Shown here: positions 44,229 to 51,893 of the stretch, one piece after another
Layout: every line of letters begins with the position of its first letter
Position numbering within the stretch: position 1 is the first letter of the stretch
Assembly: GCA_016873495.1 (NCBI GenBank)
Contig: VGXC01000001.1
Location: forward strand, 1-64,000
DNA: 64,000 bases
From: Nitrospira sp.
Lineage (GTDB): Bacteria; Nitrospirota; Nitrospiria; Nitrospirales; Nitrospiraceae
Reading direction: 5' to 3'
Notes under the pieces: generated by a model
The model's database searches: none
The model's input: only the letters and a program-made list of their open reading frames with translations
What the model was told of the DNA's origin: nothing
Program-made: the position numbers and the translations under genes

Positions 44229-44447
44229 ATGGCACCATCATCCAAACCGGCCAAGAACGAACTGCTTACGGCGGAAGAAACCTGCCGGTACCTTAAGATC
44301 ACGCCCAGGACTCTGTATCGGTACATCCAAGACCGCCACATGCCGGCCTTCAAGCTCGGCAAGGAATGGCGGTTTGCGCGCACCGATCTGGAACAGTGGC
44401 TGCAAGGACGTGCCACATCGGCGCCTCGACGGACCGGCAGGGCTTAA
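44229..44447 (+). CDS. Excisionase/MerR-type HTH DNA-binding protein
   Basis: A 72-residue protein whose whole body is one winged-helix unit of the excisionase/BldC type (LLTAEETCRYLKITPRTLYR then YIQDRHMPAFKLGKEWRFAR, DLEQWL). The ATG at 44229 has AAGG just upstream and lies properly behind the promoter; the frame is open to 44148, but that would place the start before the -10 box. mraZ follows 26 bp downstream, so the two regulators are probably cotranscribed. Confidence 0.85.
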   Translation: MAPSSKPAKNELLTAEETCRYLKITPRTLYRYIQDRHMPAFKLGKEWRFARTDLEQWLQGRATSAPRRTGRA

Positions 44448-44473
44448 TCACATGTCGACAAGGGAGCGCACAG

Positions 44474-44920
44474 ATGTTTGCGGGTGAGTACCTCTGCAAG
44501 CTGGATGAAAAAGGCCGCTTTATCATCCCCTCTCCTATCAGGGAGCTGGTACAGGCCCAGGGGAACGGAGTGGTCTTTCTCAAGGGCGAGCACTCGGTGC
44601 TGATTTATTCCTCGGCCGAGTGGGCCAAACTCCTGGACAAGACCAAGGACAAGCTGGACGACGACCAGCAACGGCTGTTCATGCACTTCGTCGTCTCGGA
44701 GATCGGCACGTCCGACGTGGACAAGGCAGGCCGCGTGCTGATCCCCGGCCGCTTCCGCAAACTCGTGCCGGTGGAAGACGATCTGGAAATCACCCTGGTG
44801 GGACTCTACAACCACATGGAAGCGTGGAATCCCTCCACTTGGCGCCGGTATCTGAGCCAGACGGAAGACAAGAACGAGCAGAACCTTAATAAGATTTACG
44901 ATTTGCTGTCATCGAACTAA
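44474..44920 (+). CDS. mraZ: MraZ transcriptional regulator outside a dcw cluster
   Basis: A 148-residue protein with two SpoVT/AbrB-like repeats: FAGEYLCKLDEKGRFIIPSP (about 2-45) and IGTSDVDKAGRVLIPGRFRK (about 75-125). MraZ is a ring-forming DNA-binding protein that normally opens the division and cell-wall cluster and represses it. Here no rsmH, ftsL or other dcw gene follows; rusA does. AGGGAG lies 7 nt before the ATG. Confidence 0.9.
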   Translation: MFAGEYLCKLDEKGRFIIPSPIRELVQAQGNGVVFLKGEHSVLIYSSAEWAKLLDKTKDKLDDDQQRLFMHFVVSEIGTSDVDKAGRVLIPGRFRKLVPVEDDLEITLVGLYNHMEAWNPSTWRRYLSQTEDKNEQNLNKIYDLLSSN

Positions 44921-44921
44921 G

Positions 44922-45509
44922 GTGCCACGCGCGTCACGAAAACCTGCATCCCGCCGAACCGCCGTTCCGTTGCGCCTCACCTCCTATCGGCAAACACAAT
45001 CCAGCTCCGCTGATCCGTCCCAACTGGCATACGCCATCCTGTCGGCCTCGTTCCCGACATCGAGACGCAGATCGAGGCCGGTCCTGCTGCGCGTCGCCCA
45101 ACCGCTCGGCCAAGCCACCGTTTCAGAGTCCAGTCTCTCGGTCACCCTGCCCGTTCCTCCGAGCATCAACCATCAATATGCCACGGTCAACGGTCGGCGC
45201 GTCCTCTCGGCCATGGGACGAGGCTACAAGGGCCAGGTGGCCCAGCTTGTCCTCCTAGCCCTGGCCCAATCCCCCCACAAAGCTTCATTGCGCCAAAGCC
45301 TCGGATCCGGCCCTCTGGCCCTCTCCATCCGCTTCCATTTCGTCTCCCCGCTCCGTCGCGACGTGGACGGAGGGCTTAAGATCGCCCAGGATGCTCTCTG
45401 CGAAGCCCTCGGCCTCAACGACAACCGAATCGTGGAGATTCACCTTTACAAGGAACAAGACTCCACCAATCCCCGCATGGACGTGTCACTCCGCGTCCTG
45501 TCTCGCTGA
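44922..45509 (+). CDS. RusA-family Holliday-junction resolvase
   Basis: A 195-residue protein with a basic, poorly conserved N-terminal extension of about 65 residues and a RusA domain (about 70-195). VTLPVPPSINHQYATVNGRR is the family start and RRDVDGGLKIAQDAL with Asp147, Asp149 and Lys153, plus LNDNRIVEIHLYK with Asp167, supplies the metal-binding active site. The GTG start is one base after the mraZ stop. RusA genes are usually of prophage origin, but no other phage gene is nearby. Confidence 0.85.
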   Translation: MPRASRKPASRRTAVPLRLTSYRQTQSSSADPSQLAYAILSASFPTSRRRSRPVLLRVAQPLGQATVSESSLSVTLPVPPSINHQYATVNGRRVLSAMGRGYKGQVAQLVLLALAQSPHKASLRQSLGSGPLALSIRFHFVSPLRRDVDGGLKIAQDALCEALGLNDNRIVEIHLYKEQDSTNPRMDVSLRVLSR

Positions 45510-45578
45510 ATCTTGCTTCATAGCATGCCCGTTCGCTTCCGCACCTCTCGGAGCAATTCGCCCTTCGTCAGCCACCGA

Positions 45579-46814
45579 TTATTCGTATCTCAACGCTTCG
45601 ATCGGATTCAGCCGGGAGGCCTTATTGGCGGGATAGAGGCCGAAGAAGAGGCCGACGGCCAGGGAGAAGAAGAACGCGACCAGGATGGATTCGGCCGAAA
45701 TGATCGTCGGCCAGCCGGCCACCACCGTCGTGATCTGCGCGCCGATCACGCCGAACACGATGCCGAGCAGGCCCCCGACCAGGCTCAGGGTCATGGCCTC
45801 GATCAGAAACTGCATCAGGATGTGCCGCCGCTTGGCGCCCACCGCCATCCGCACGCCGATTTCCCTCGTCCGCTCGGTCACCGACACCAGCAGGATGTTC
45901 ATGATCCCGATCCCGCCCACCAGCAGCGAAATCGAAGCCACGGAAAACATCATGAGCGTGAGGGTCTGGCTGGTCCCTTCCTGCACCAGACCGATATCCA
46001 CCTGGGTGCGGATCGTAAAATCGTCCTGCTGCTCCGGCTGAAGACGGTGTCGCGCTCGCAGGACCTCGCGAATACCTTCCACCGCCGCCGGTAAGTCATC
46101 CGGATGGTCGGTGGAGGCGAACAGGGCGCCGACCGAGCCGAGAAACTGGGTGCCGAGAACCTTGCGCTCCGCCGTGCTGAAGGGGATGAAAATGATATCG
46201 TCCTGGTCCGACCCCTGGGCCGACTGCCCCTTGGGCGCCAGCACGCCGATCACCCGGAAGGGCACGTTCTTGATCCTGATGACGGAGCCCACCGGCTCCT
46301 CGCCCACGTCGTACAGATTTTCGACCACGGTCTGACCGATCAGGGCCACGCGGGCCCCTGCCTCCATATCGGCCTGGGTAAAGGGGCCTCCGCTGGAATA
46401 GGACCAGTCCCGGATCGTCAGATAACTCGGGGAAATGCCGTTGACGGGGGTGTTCCAGTTCTTGTTTCCATAGACGATCTGCATCACGTCTCGCTTGGAC
46501 CAGCCCGTTTCGCTCAGGAGCGGGACACGCTTCTTCAATTCCAGCGCATCCGAGAGGGTCAGGGTCACACCGCTTCCCTGACTACCCCGCACCCCGCCGA
46601 CCGTGGTGGCGCCCGGCAGCACGATGATGACGTTGGTCCCCATGCTGGCCACCTGCGCCTGCACCACGGCCTTCGCCCCATGCCCGATGCTCACCATGGC
46701 GATCACCGCCCCGACCCCGATAATGATCCCCAGCATCGTCAGCCCGGCTCGCATCCGGTTCCGAAACAGGATGCGAAAGGCGGTCAAGACGGTCAGCCAG
46801 ATAAAGGCCCCCAT
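45579..46814 (-). CDS. macB: MacB-type ABC exporter permease
   Basis: A 411-residue inner-membrane protein with an N-terminal helix (RAGLTMLGIIIGVGAVIAMV), a MacB periplasmic core (about 45-270) and three C-terminal helices in an FtsX domain ending FFGLYPANKASRLNPIEALR-YE. Mechanotransmission-type exporters of this kind push substrates out of the periplasm. The ATG lies 3 bp after the ATPase stop. Here the ATPase is a separate gene, unlike E. coli MacB where both are fused. Confidence 0.92.
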   Translation of the reverse strand: MGAFIWLTVLTAFRILFRNRMRAGLTMLGIIIGVGAVIAMVSIGHGAKAVVQAQVASMGTNVIIVLPGATTVGGVRGSQGSGVTLTLSDALELKKRVPLLSETGWSKRDVMQIVYGNKNWNTPVNGISPSYLTIRDWSYSSGGPFTQADMEAGARVALIGQTVVENLYDVGEEPVGSVIRIKNVPFRVIGVLAPKGQSAQGSDQDDIIFIPFSTAERKVLGTQFLGSVGALFASTDHPDDLPAAVEGIREVLRARHRLQPEQQDDFTIRTQVDIGLVQEGTSQTLTLMMFSVASISLLVGGIGIMNILLVSVTERTREIGVRMAVGAKRRHILMQFLIEAMTLSLVGGLLGIVFGVIGAQITTVVAGWPTIISAESILVAFFFSLAVGLFFGLYPANKASRLNPIEALRYE

Positions 46815-46817
46815 CGC

Positions 46818-47528
46818 TCAATGGCCTCCTATGGGGGCCGGCTCGCCGCTCCGGTCGCTCTGGATCTGCCCGTCCTTGACCACGATTTGCCGCGCCGCAT
46901 AGTGCGCAATGTCCTGTTCGTGCGTGACCAAAATGATCGTGATCCCGTCGTCCCGGTTGAGGGAGTCCAAAATACCCATGATCTCGCGGCTGGATTCCGT
47001 ATCGAGGTTCCCGGTCGGCTCGTCCGCGAGCAGGATCGACGGTTGCGAGACCAGCGCCCGCGCGATGGCCACCCGCTGCTGCTGGCCGCCGGACAGTTGG
47101 GCCGGGGCATGGTGCTCGCGCCCGCTCAGCCCCACACGGGCCAACGCGGCCGCCGCCCGTTCCCGCTGCTGGCGCAGGGGCACCCCGCGGTAAAACAGCG
47201 GCAGCTGGGCGTTTTCCAAGGCGCTGGTTCTGGGAATGAGATTGAAACTCTGGAAGACGAACCCGATCTTCAGATTGCGGATCTCGGCCAGTTCATCCCG
47301 TCCGGCTTTGCCGATGTCGAGCCCATCCAACAGATAGGTTCCGCGCGTGGGCTGGTCCAGACAGCCGAGGATGTTCATGAGCGTGGACTTGCCGGATCCA
47401 GAGGCGCCCATGATCGCCACGAATCCGCCCCGCTCGATCGAGAGACTCACCCCGCGGAGCGCCTGCACCCCGATATCGCCCAGGCGGTACACCTTCCACA
47501 GGTCTTGGCAATGAATCAGCGCGCCCAT
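46818..47528 (-). CDS. MacB-type ABC exporter ATPase
   Basis: A 236-residue ATPase with Walker A GASGSGKSTLMN, Q-loop VFQSFNLIPRTSALEN, signature LSGGQQQRVAIARAL, Walker B ILLADEPTGNLDT and switch His in LVTHEQDIA. GAGGATGAG precedes the ATG. Middle gene of an adaptor-ATPase-permease operon. Confidence 0.93.
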   Translation of the reverse strand: MGALIHCQDLWKVYRLGDIGVQALRGVSLSIERGGFVAIMGASGSGKSTLMNILGCLDQPTRGTYLLDGLDIGKAGRDELAEIRNLKIGFVFQSFNLIPRTSALENAQLPLFYRGVPLRQQRERAAAALARVGLSGREHHAPAQLSGGQQQRVAIARALVSQPSILLADEPTGNLDTESSREIMGILDSLNRDDGITIILVTHEQDIAHYAARQIVVKDGQIQSDRSGEPAPIGGH

Positions 47529-47658
47529 CTCATCCTCAGCGTCTGTCTGCTCTCTAACAATACAAAGGGGAGGCCGGGGCTGGCCTCAACTGCGCGCGTC
47601 CAGCGAGCACCGCTTCATCGTGCGCGATGCGCGAGCACAGAGGCCGCCCCGGTCTCCC

Positions 47659-48933
47659 CTACAATCCCCTATCGCGCCCGCCCGGCCGACGTGGCTGTCC
47701 CGAACCGAAGCCCGGCGGGAGGGAGTCCTGCCTCTTGGCCCCGCGGGGCGTTTCGATGCCGATGATCACCTGATCCCCGTCCTTCAGCTCGCTGTCGACG
47801 ATCTCGGTCACGTTGCCGTCGGAAATGCCGGATTGGATGGCCAGGGCTTCCGGATCGCCGGTCGCCCCGATCCTCCATATTTTTTTCTCCGCCGGCCCGC
47901 GTCCCTTGGCGGAAGCCGCACGGGCCGGGGCTGCGCCTGGCTCGCCGCCCCCGGCAGGCTTGCCCTCGCCTCGCTCGGCCCTGGGCGGAGTGAACCGCAG
48001 CGCCGCATTGGGCGCGGTCAACACATTGTCCTTCCGGGCCACGACGATCGAGACGTTTGCCGTCATGCCCGGCTTGAGCCGCAGATCTTTGTTGTCCACC
48101 CCGATCACGACGTTGTAGGTCACCACGTTCTGCACGCTGATGGGCGCATTCCGGACCTGACGCACCTGGCCGCGGAACCGCTCGCCCGGATAGGCATCCA
48201 CCGTGAACGTCGCCTCCTTGCCTTCGGCGATACCACCGATGTCCGATTCGCTGACGTTGGTGTCCACTTGCATCTGGGTCAAATCGAGGGCGATTAAAAA
48301 CAAGTTCGGGGTCGCGAAGCTGGCGGCCACCGTCTGCCCCACTTCCACGTTGCGGGCGATGACAATGCCGTTGACCGGCGAGCGGATGACCGTGTACTTG
48401 AGGTCCAAGTCGGCCGAGCTCAAGGTCGCCTCGGCCTGCTTCACCTGCGCATCGGCGACATCCAATTGCGCCTGGGCGCCTTGATAGGCCGTCACTGCCA
48501 CATCAACGTCGTTTTGCGAAACGAACTGCCGGTCGATCAACGTTTTCAGACGGTCCAGCTCGCGCTTCCGCTGCGCGAGATCCGTCCTGGCCTTGGCGGC
48601 GCTGGCTTTCGTGATCTCCAGGTTCGCCGCAGCCTGGTCCCGCCGGGCCTTGAACGGCGAGGGATCGATGCGGGCCACGACATCTCCCGCCTTGACGATC
48701 GAATTGTAATCTGCGTGCAGGCTCAGGATCATGCCCGACACCTGACTGCCGACCTGGACCGACACGACCGGATTGATCGTGCCGGTGGCGGAGACCGCCG
48801 ACACCACCGTGCCCCGTTCCAGCGGAGCGGTCCGGTACCGGATCGGCACCTTGCGCTCCCCGCTGAAAAAGACGTAGCCCCCGACGGCCAGGCCCACCAG
48901 CAGCACGCTGAGAATCCAGACGGTGTTCCGCAC
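47659..48933 (-). CDS. macA: MacA-type periplasmic adaptor protein
   Basis: A 424-residue HlyD/RND-type membrane fusion protein. One N-terminal helix (VWILSVLLVGLAVGGYVFF), a split lipoyl domain (GTINPVVSVQVGSQVSGMIL and VIRSPVNGIVIARNVEVGQT), a helical hairpin between them (about 95-165), a beta-barrel and a membrane-proximal domain with a Pro/Gly/Ala-rich insertion near 345-370. The GTG at 48933 is preferred to the upstream start at 49005 because GAGG lies 6 nt before it. It should link the MacB-type pump to a TolC-type channel that is not in the window. Confidence 0.92.
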   Translation of the reverse strand: MRNTVWILSVLLVGLAVGGYVFFSGERKVPIRYRTAPLERGTVVSAVSATGTINPVVSVQVGSQVSGMILSLHADYNSIVKAGDVVARIDPSPFKARRDQAAANLEITKASAAKARTDLAQRKRELDRLKTLIDRQFVSQNDVDVAVTAYQGAQAQLDVADAQVKQAEATLSSADLDLKYTVIRSPVNGIVIARNVEVGQTVAASFATPNLFLIALDLTQMQVDTNVSESDIGGIAEGKEATFTVDAYPGERFRGQVRQVRNAPISVQNVVTYNVVIGVDNKDLRLKPGMTANVSIVVARKDNVLTAPNAALRFTPPRAERGEGKPAGGGEPGAAPARAASAKGRGPAEKKIWRIGATGDPEALAIQSGISDGNVTEIVDSELKDGDQVIIGIETPRGAKRQDSLPPGFGSGQPRRPGGRDRGL

Positions 48934-48976
48934 GACGTTCCTCTTTCGGCCGACGCAACGAGGGACAGCCTGGTTT

Positions 48977-49005
48977 ATTCTAGGGGGCCACAGGCAGAAA
49001 CACAA
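48977..49005 (-). promoter_or_regulatory. Probable promoter of the macA operon
   Basis: The minus strand has TTGTGT (49000-49005), a 17-nt spacer and TAGAAT (48977-48982), 44 bp before the GTG start of macA. The -35 match is only moderate. Confidence 0.5.
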
Positions 49006-49039
49006 CAGGCCATCCGCCCAACCTGCGCGAATGGCCTGT
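49005..49039 (-). terminator. Hairpin downstream of the HhH lipoprotein gene
   Basis: A perfect 9-bp stem ACAGGCCAT / ATGGCCTGT with a 17-nt loop, followed on the minus strand by TTGTGTTTCT. It lies 114 bp after the stop of the gene at 49153 and abuts the macA -35 box. The weak T-tract makes this a tentative terminator. Confidence 0.5.
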
Positions 49040-49152
49040 CACACCATCAAAATATCAGCAGGAGAGTCGGGGTTCTTTACACGAAGGCAGTCGCCGCAAG
49101 GAGGCAAAAGGTTACCGCCGGCATGGTCATCGGTCGTGGCAGGACCACTCGT

Positions 49153-49911
49153 TCAGGGCGCGACCGTGATCCGGTCCTTGATCACGTCGTACGTGGCCTT
49201 CGGCAAGACATTCTTGGCTACCAGTTCGCCGCGGACTTTATAGGGACGATTGGAGACGATCCGCTCGGCGACTTCCTTGGTCAAACCCAGGAACAGGACC
49301 ATGTCGTTAGACGAGGCCGTATTGACGTTCACCGGAGCCAGCGCCGCCGATTGTGGAGCCGGCGCGGGTGTCGGCGTCGCAGCCACCGGAGCCCTGGCCG
49401 GCGGAGCCGGCATCTTCGGCGCGGCGGTCGGGGGAGCCGGGGGAACCGGCATCATGGGGGCCTTGGGAAGAGCCAGGGCGCCTGGCGTGCCGATCTGCCG
49501 GTCCTTGAGCTCTTTCTGGTATCGATTCACCGCAGCGGTCAGAGTTTCGTTACGCTGCTTGGCCTCGTCGTAGTCCTGACGCAACGTCTTGTGCTGGGTC
49601 AACAGCTCTTTGATTTTTTGCTCCTGGTCCCGGACGCGGCCTTCGACGCCTTCCCGCTCCTTGTCCCGGCTGTCTTTGATCCGTTGCAATTCCGCCTGGG
49701 CCAATTCGGCCTCCGCGATGATCTTGCCGTTGCTGTCCTTGAGGGTCTTGACCTGCTGCTCCAGCGCGTTCTTTTGCTGCCGGACCCGCTCTAGTTCAGC
49801 TCTGGCGGTTTCCGTTTCCGCAACCGCCTGCTGGTACTTACCGCTGGACACACAGCCGCCTGATCCGACCGCGACCATAAGGGCCGCACCAAGCATGAGC
49901 GACTTCCTCAT
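49153..49911 (-). CDS. Coiled-coil lipoprotein with C-terminal helix-hairpin-helix domain
   Basis: A 252-residue exported protein. The signal sequence ends at SGGC (a loose lipobox), followed by a coiled coil (about 28-125), a Pro/Ala-rich linker (about 135-190) and a C-terminal ComEA-like helix-hairpin-helix unit (VNVNTASSNDMVLFLGLTKE, VAERIVSNRPYKVRGELV, KATYDVIKDRI). HhH domains usually bind DNA; in periplasmic proteins they may instead bind other ligands. The ATG at 49911 has GGGAGG upstream. It has its own promoter and is not part of a competence operon. Confidence 0.82.
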   Translation of the reverse strand: MRKSLMLGAALMVAVGSGGCVSSGKYQQAVAETETARAELERVRQQKNALEQQVKTLKDSNGKIIAEAELAQAELQRIKDSRDKEREGVEGRVRDQEQKIKELLTQHKTLRQDYDEAKQRNETLTAAVNRYQKELKDRQIGTPGALALPKAPMMPVPPAPPTAAPKMPAPPARAPVAATPTPAPAPQSAALAPVNVNTASSNDMVLFLGLTKEVAERIVSNRPYKVRGELVAKNVLPKATYDVIKDRITVAP

Positions 49912-50006
49912 TCCGTCCTCCCTCTCCTGAGCGCCAGGCGTTCCGCGCCGGTCTCTCCAGAACACTCGATTTCTTTGGGGTTCCCTCGCGACAATGGCGC
50001 TTGTGA

Positions 50007-50035
50007 TGTGTAGTCCATCAGGCCCGGTTTGTCAA
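50007..50035 (-). promoter_or_regulatory. Promoter of the HhH lipoprotein gene
   Basis: The minus strand has TTGACA (50030-50035), a 17-nt spacer and TACACA (50007-50012), about 95 bp before the ATG. Confidence 0.65.
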
Positions 50036-50169
50036 TAGGTCCGAGGGGTTGGCCACATCCCGCAGCCCCTGCCACAACCGGCCCCTCGCCTCATCCGCTC
50101 TTGACTCCCCGGACCCAGTCTGTGATCATGCGCCGTCCTCAATCGGATCACCCTAAGGGAATGCCACAC

Positions 50170-51066
50170 ATGACGGAATGGGGACCTGGGTTGGCGGTAG
50201 CATTGGGCGTGGTGGAGGGCTTGACCGAGTTTCTGCCGGTCTCATCCACCGGTCATTTGATCCTGGTCGGATACGGACTCGGCTTTACCGGCGCCGTCGC
50301 CATCAGCGTGGAGATTTCCATCCAGCTCGGCTCGATCCTGGCCATCATCGCCTACGAACGGCGCAAGCTCGCCCACATGATCGCCTGTGCATTCGAAGAG
50401 CAAGCCTCGTTCCGTGATCTGGTCCGAGCCTCCCGCGATTCGTCGGACCGGAATATGGAAGAGGGATGGGGCTATATCCTGTGGCGATCGGCCGACACCC
50501 ACCCGAACCTCTGGTTCCTCACGGGGCTCAGCCTGGCCTTTCTCCCGGCTGCCGCCCTCGGACTCCTGGCCCACCACTGGATTGAAACCTATCTGTTTTC
50601 CCCCTATACCGTGGCCGCTTCGCTGATCGTCGGGGGACTTGTCATTCTGGCGGTTGAAGCCTTCAAAACGCGACCGCAGATCAACCGTTTGGAACATGTC
50701 GGCGCGAGAGCGGCCCTCTGGGTCGGCCTGGCGCAATGCGTCTCGCTGATTCCCGGCGTATCCCGATCCGGCGCCACCATCGTCGGCGGTCTGCTGACCG
50801 GAATGGACAGGAAGGTGGCCACCGAATATTCGTTTTTCCTCGCCCTGCCGACCATGATCGCCGCCACCGGCTACAAGATGTTCAAGTCCCGCGATCTGCT
50901 GAACGGCCAGGATACCCTGGCCCTGGTCCTGGGGCTGCTGGTCGCGTTCTTTGTCGCCTGGGGCGTGATCGCCGCATTTCTGGCCTTCGTCAAGCAACAC
51001 AGCCTGCGCGTCTTCGCTTACTATCGGGTGGTGTTGGGCATCGTGGTGCTGTTGGTCCTGGGATGA
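50170..51066 (+). CDS. uppP: Undecaprenyl-diphosphatase
   Basis: A 298-residue multi-pass membrane enzyme that recycles undecaprenyl diphosphate for wall synthesis and gives bacitracin resistance. VEGLTEFLPVSSTGHLILVG and LIPGVSRSGATIVGGLL are the two catalytic motifs. An insertion of about 30 polar residues near 75-105 makes it longer than E. coli UppP (273). AAGGGA lies 9 nt before the ATG at 50170; an ATG at 50161 would leave no spacer. Confidence 0.95.
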   Translation: MTEWGPGLAVALGVVEGLTEFLPVSSTGHLILVGYGLGFTGAVAISVEISIQLGSILAIIAYERRKLAHMIACAFEEQASFRDLVRASRDSSDRNMEEGWGYILWRSADTHPNLWFLTGLSLAFLPAAALGLLAHHWIETYLFSPYTVAASLIVGGLVILAVEAFKTRPQINRLEHVGARAALWVGLAQCVSLIPGVSRSGATIVGGLLTGMDRKVATEYSFFLALPTMIAATGYKMFKSRDLLNGQDTLALVLGLLVAFFVAWGVIAAFLAFVKQHSLRVFAYYRVVLGIVVLLVLG

Positions 51067-51095
51067 CCCGGGTCGAGGACAAACGGGAGGCGCAC

Positions 51096-51365
51096 ATGGC
51101 GAAATCGACAATCGACACGGTGCAGGTATTCGATACCTGGGTGAACGGGCAGCAAGGCAGGCTGCACTTCGACGTGATGACGACCGATGAGGAAACGGCC
51201 CTGAGGCTGGCCAGGGAGTATCTCGCCAAGATCGGTGAAGCCGAGGCCACGATCACGACCCGCGAGTGCCGATTCTGCCACAGCGAGCCCCTCGTCATGT
51301 TCTCGGCGGAACAGCAGCGGCAGTTCATCGAGCAGGGGGGCTTTATTCTCGAGCTGCCGGCCTAG
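51096..51365 (+). CDS. DUF2024 family protein
   Basis: An 89-residue protein. VQVFDTWVNGQQGRLHFDVM, ALRLAREYLAKIGE and ECRFCHSEPL match the small DUF2024 family (function unknown), including its conserved CxxCH-like RFCHSE segment, which lacks a signal peptide and so is probably not a haem site. GGGAGG lies 6 nt before the ATG. It follows uppP by 29 bp and converges with lspA. Confidence 0.82.
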   Translation: MAKSTIDTVQVFDTWVNGQQGRLHFDVMTTDEETALRLAREYLAKIGEAEATITTRECRFCHSEPLVMFSAEQQRQFIEQGGFILELPA

Positions 51366-51374
51366 CCGGCGGGA

Positions 51375-51893
51375 TCAGGACGGATCTTGCTGTAGAGCGG
51401 TATTCGGTTCTTTTTTCTCGAACGCGAAGTGCACGATCAAGAAGCAGACGCCGACGCTGATCGCCGCATCCGCAACGTTGAAGGCCGGCCAGTGGTAGAC
51501 GTCAATGTAAAAATCCAGGAAGTCGATCACTTCGCCGAAGCGCAGCCGGTCCAGCAGGTTGCCCACCGCCCCCCCGAGTATCCCCGAGATAAAGACCTGC
51601 CCCAGCCGATCCCCCTGCGGCAGCCGGAAGAAGATCGTCAGGAGCAGCCCCAGGGCAAACAGGGACATGACACCGAAGAAGACCATGCGGAACAGTATCC
51701 CGCTGGAGGCGAGAATCCCGAAGGCGGCCCCCGGATTGCGGATGTAGGTCAGGCTGAAAAGGTTCGGGATGATCGGAATGGATTCGTGCAGCCGCATGGT
51801 CTGCATGATGTGGATCTTCGTGAGCTGGTCCACGATGATGGTGCCAAGCCCCACGATCGCCAGGATCACATAGCGGGTCGCGCCGCCCGTCAT
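51375..51893 (-). CDS. lspA: Lipoprotein signal peptidase (signal peptidase II)
   Basis: A 172-residue inner-membrane aspartic protease with four helices that matures prolipoproteins, many of which are encoded in this window. [29 protein letters not shown] and [11 protein letters not shown] contain the catalytic Asp pair. The ATG at 51893 overlaps the ileS stop (ATGA). ileS-lspA pairing is widely conserved. Confidence 0.96.
   Translation of the reverse strand: MTGGATRYVILAIVGLGTIIVDQLTKIHIMQTMRLHESIPIIPNLFSLTYIRNPGAAFGILASSGILFRMVFFGVMSLFALGLLLTIFFRLPQGDRLGQVFISGILGGAVGNLLDRLRFGEVIDFLDFYIDVYHWPAFNVADAAISVGVCFLIVHFAFEKKEPNTALQQDPS

Noticed and set aside
46104-47765. 553-codon plus-strand ORF opposite the MacB permease and ATPase genes
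   Set aside because: It is antisense to two clearly conserved ABC exporter genes; the peptide is His/Gly/Arg-rich with no domain. Long antisense frames are expected in GC-rich DNA.
51096-51365. CRFCH in the DUF2024 protein as a c-type haem site
   Set aside because: The protein has no signal peptide, so haem attachment in the periplasm is not expected; the Cys pair fits the DUF2024 family.
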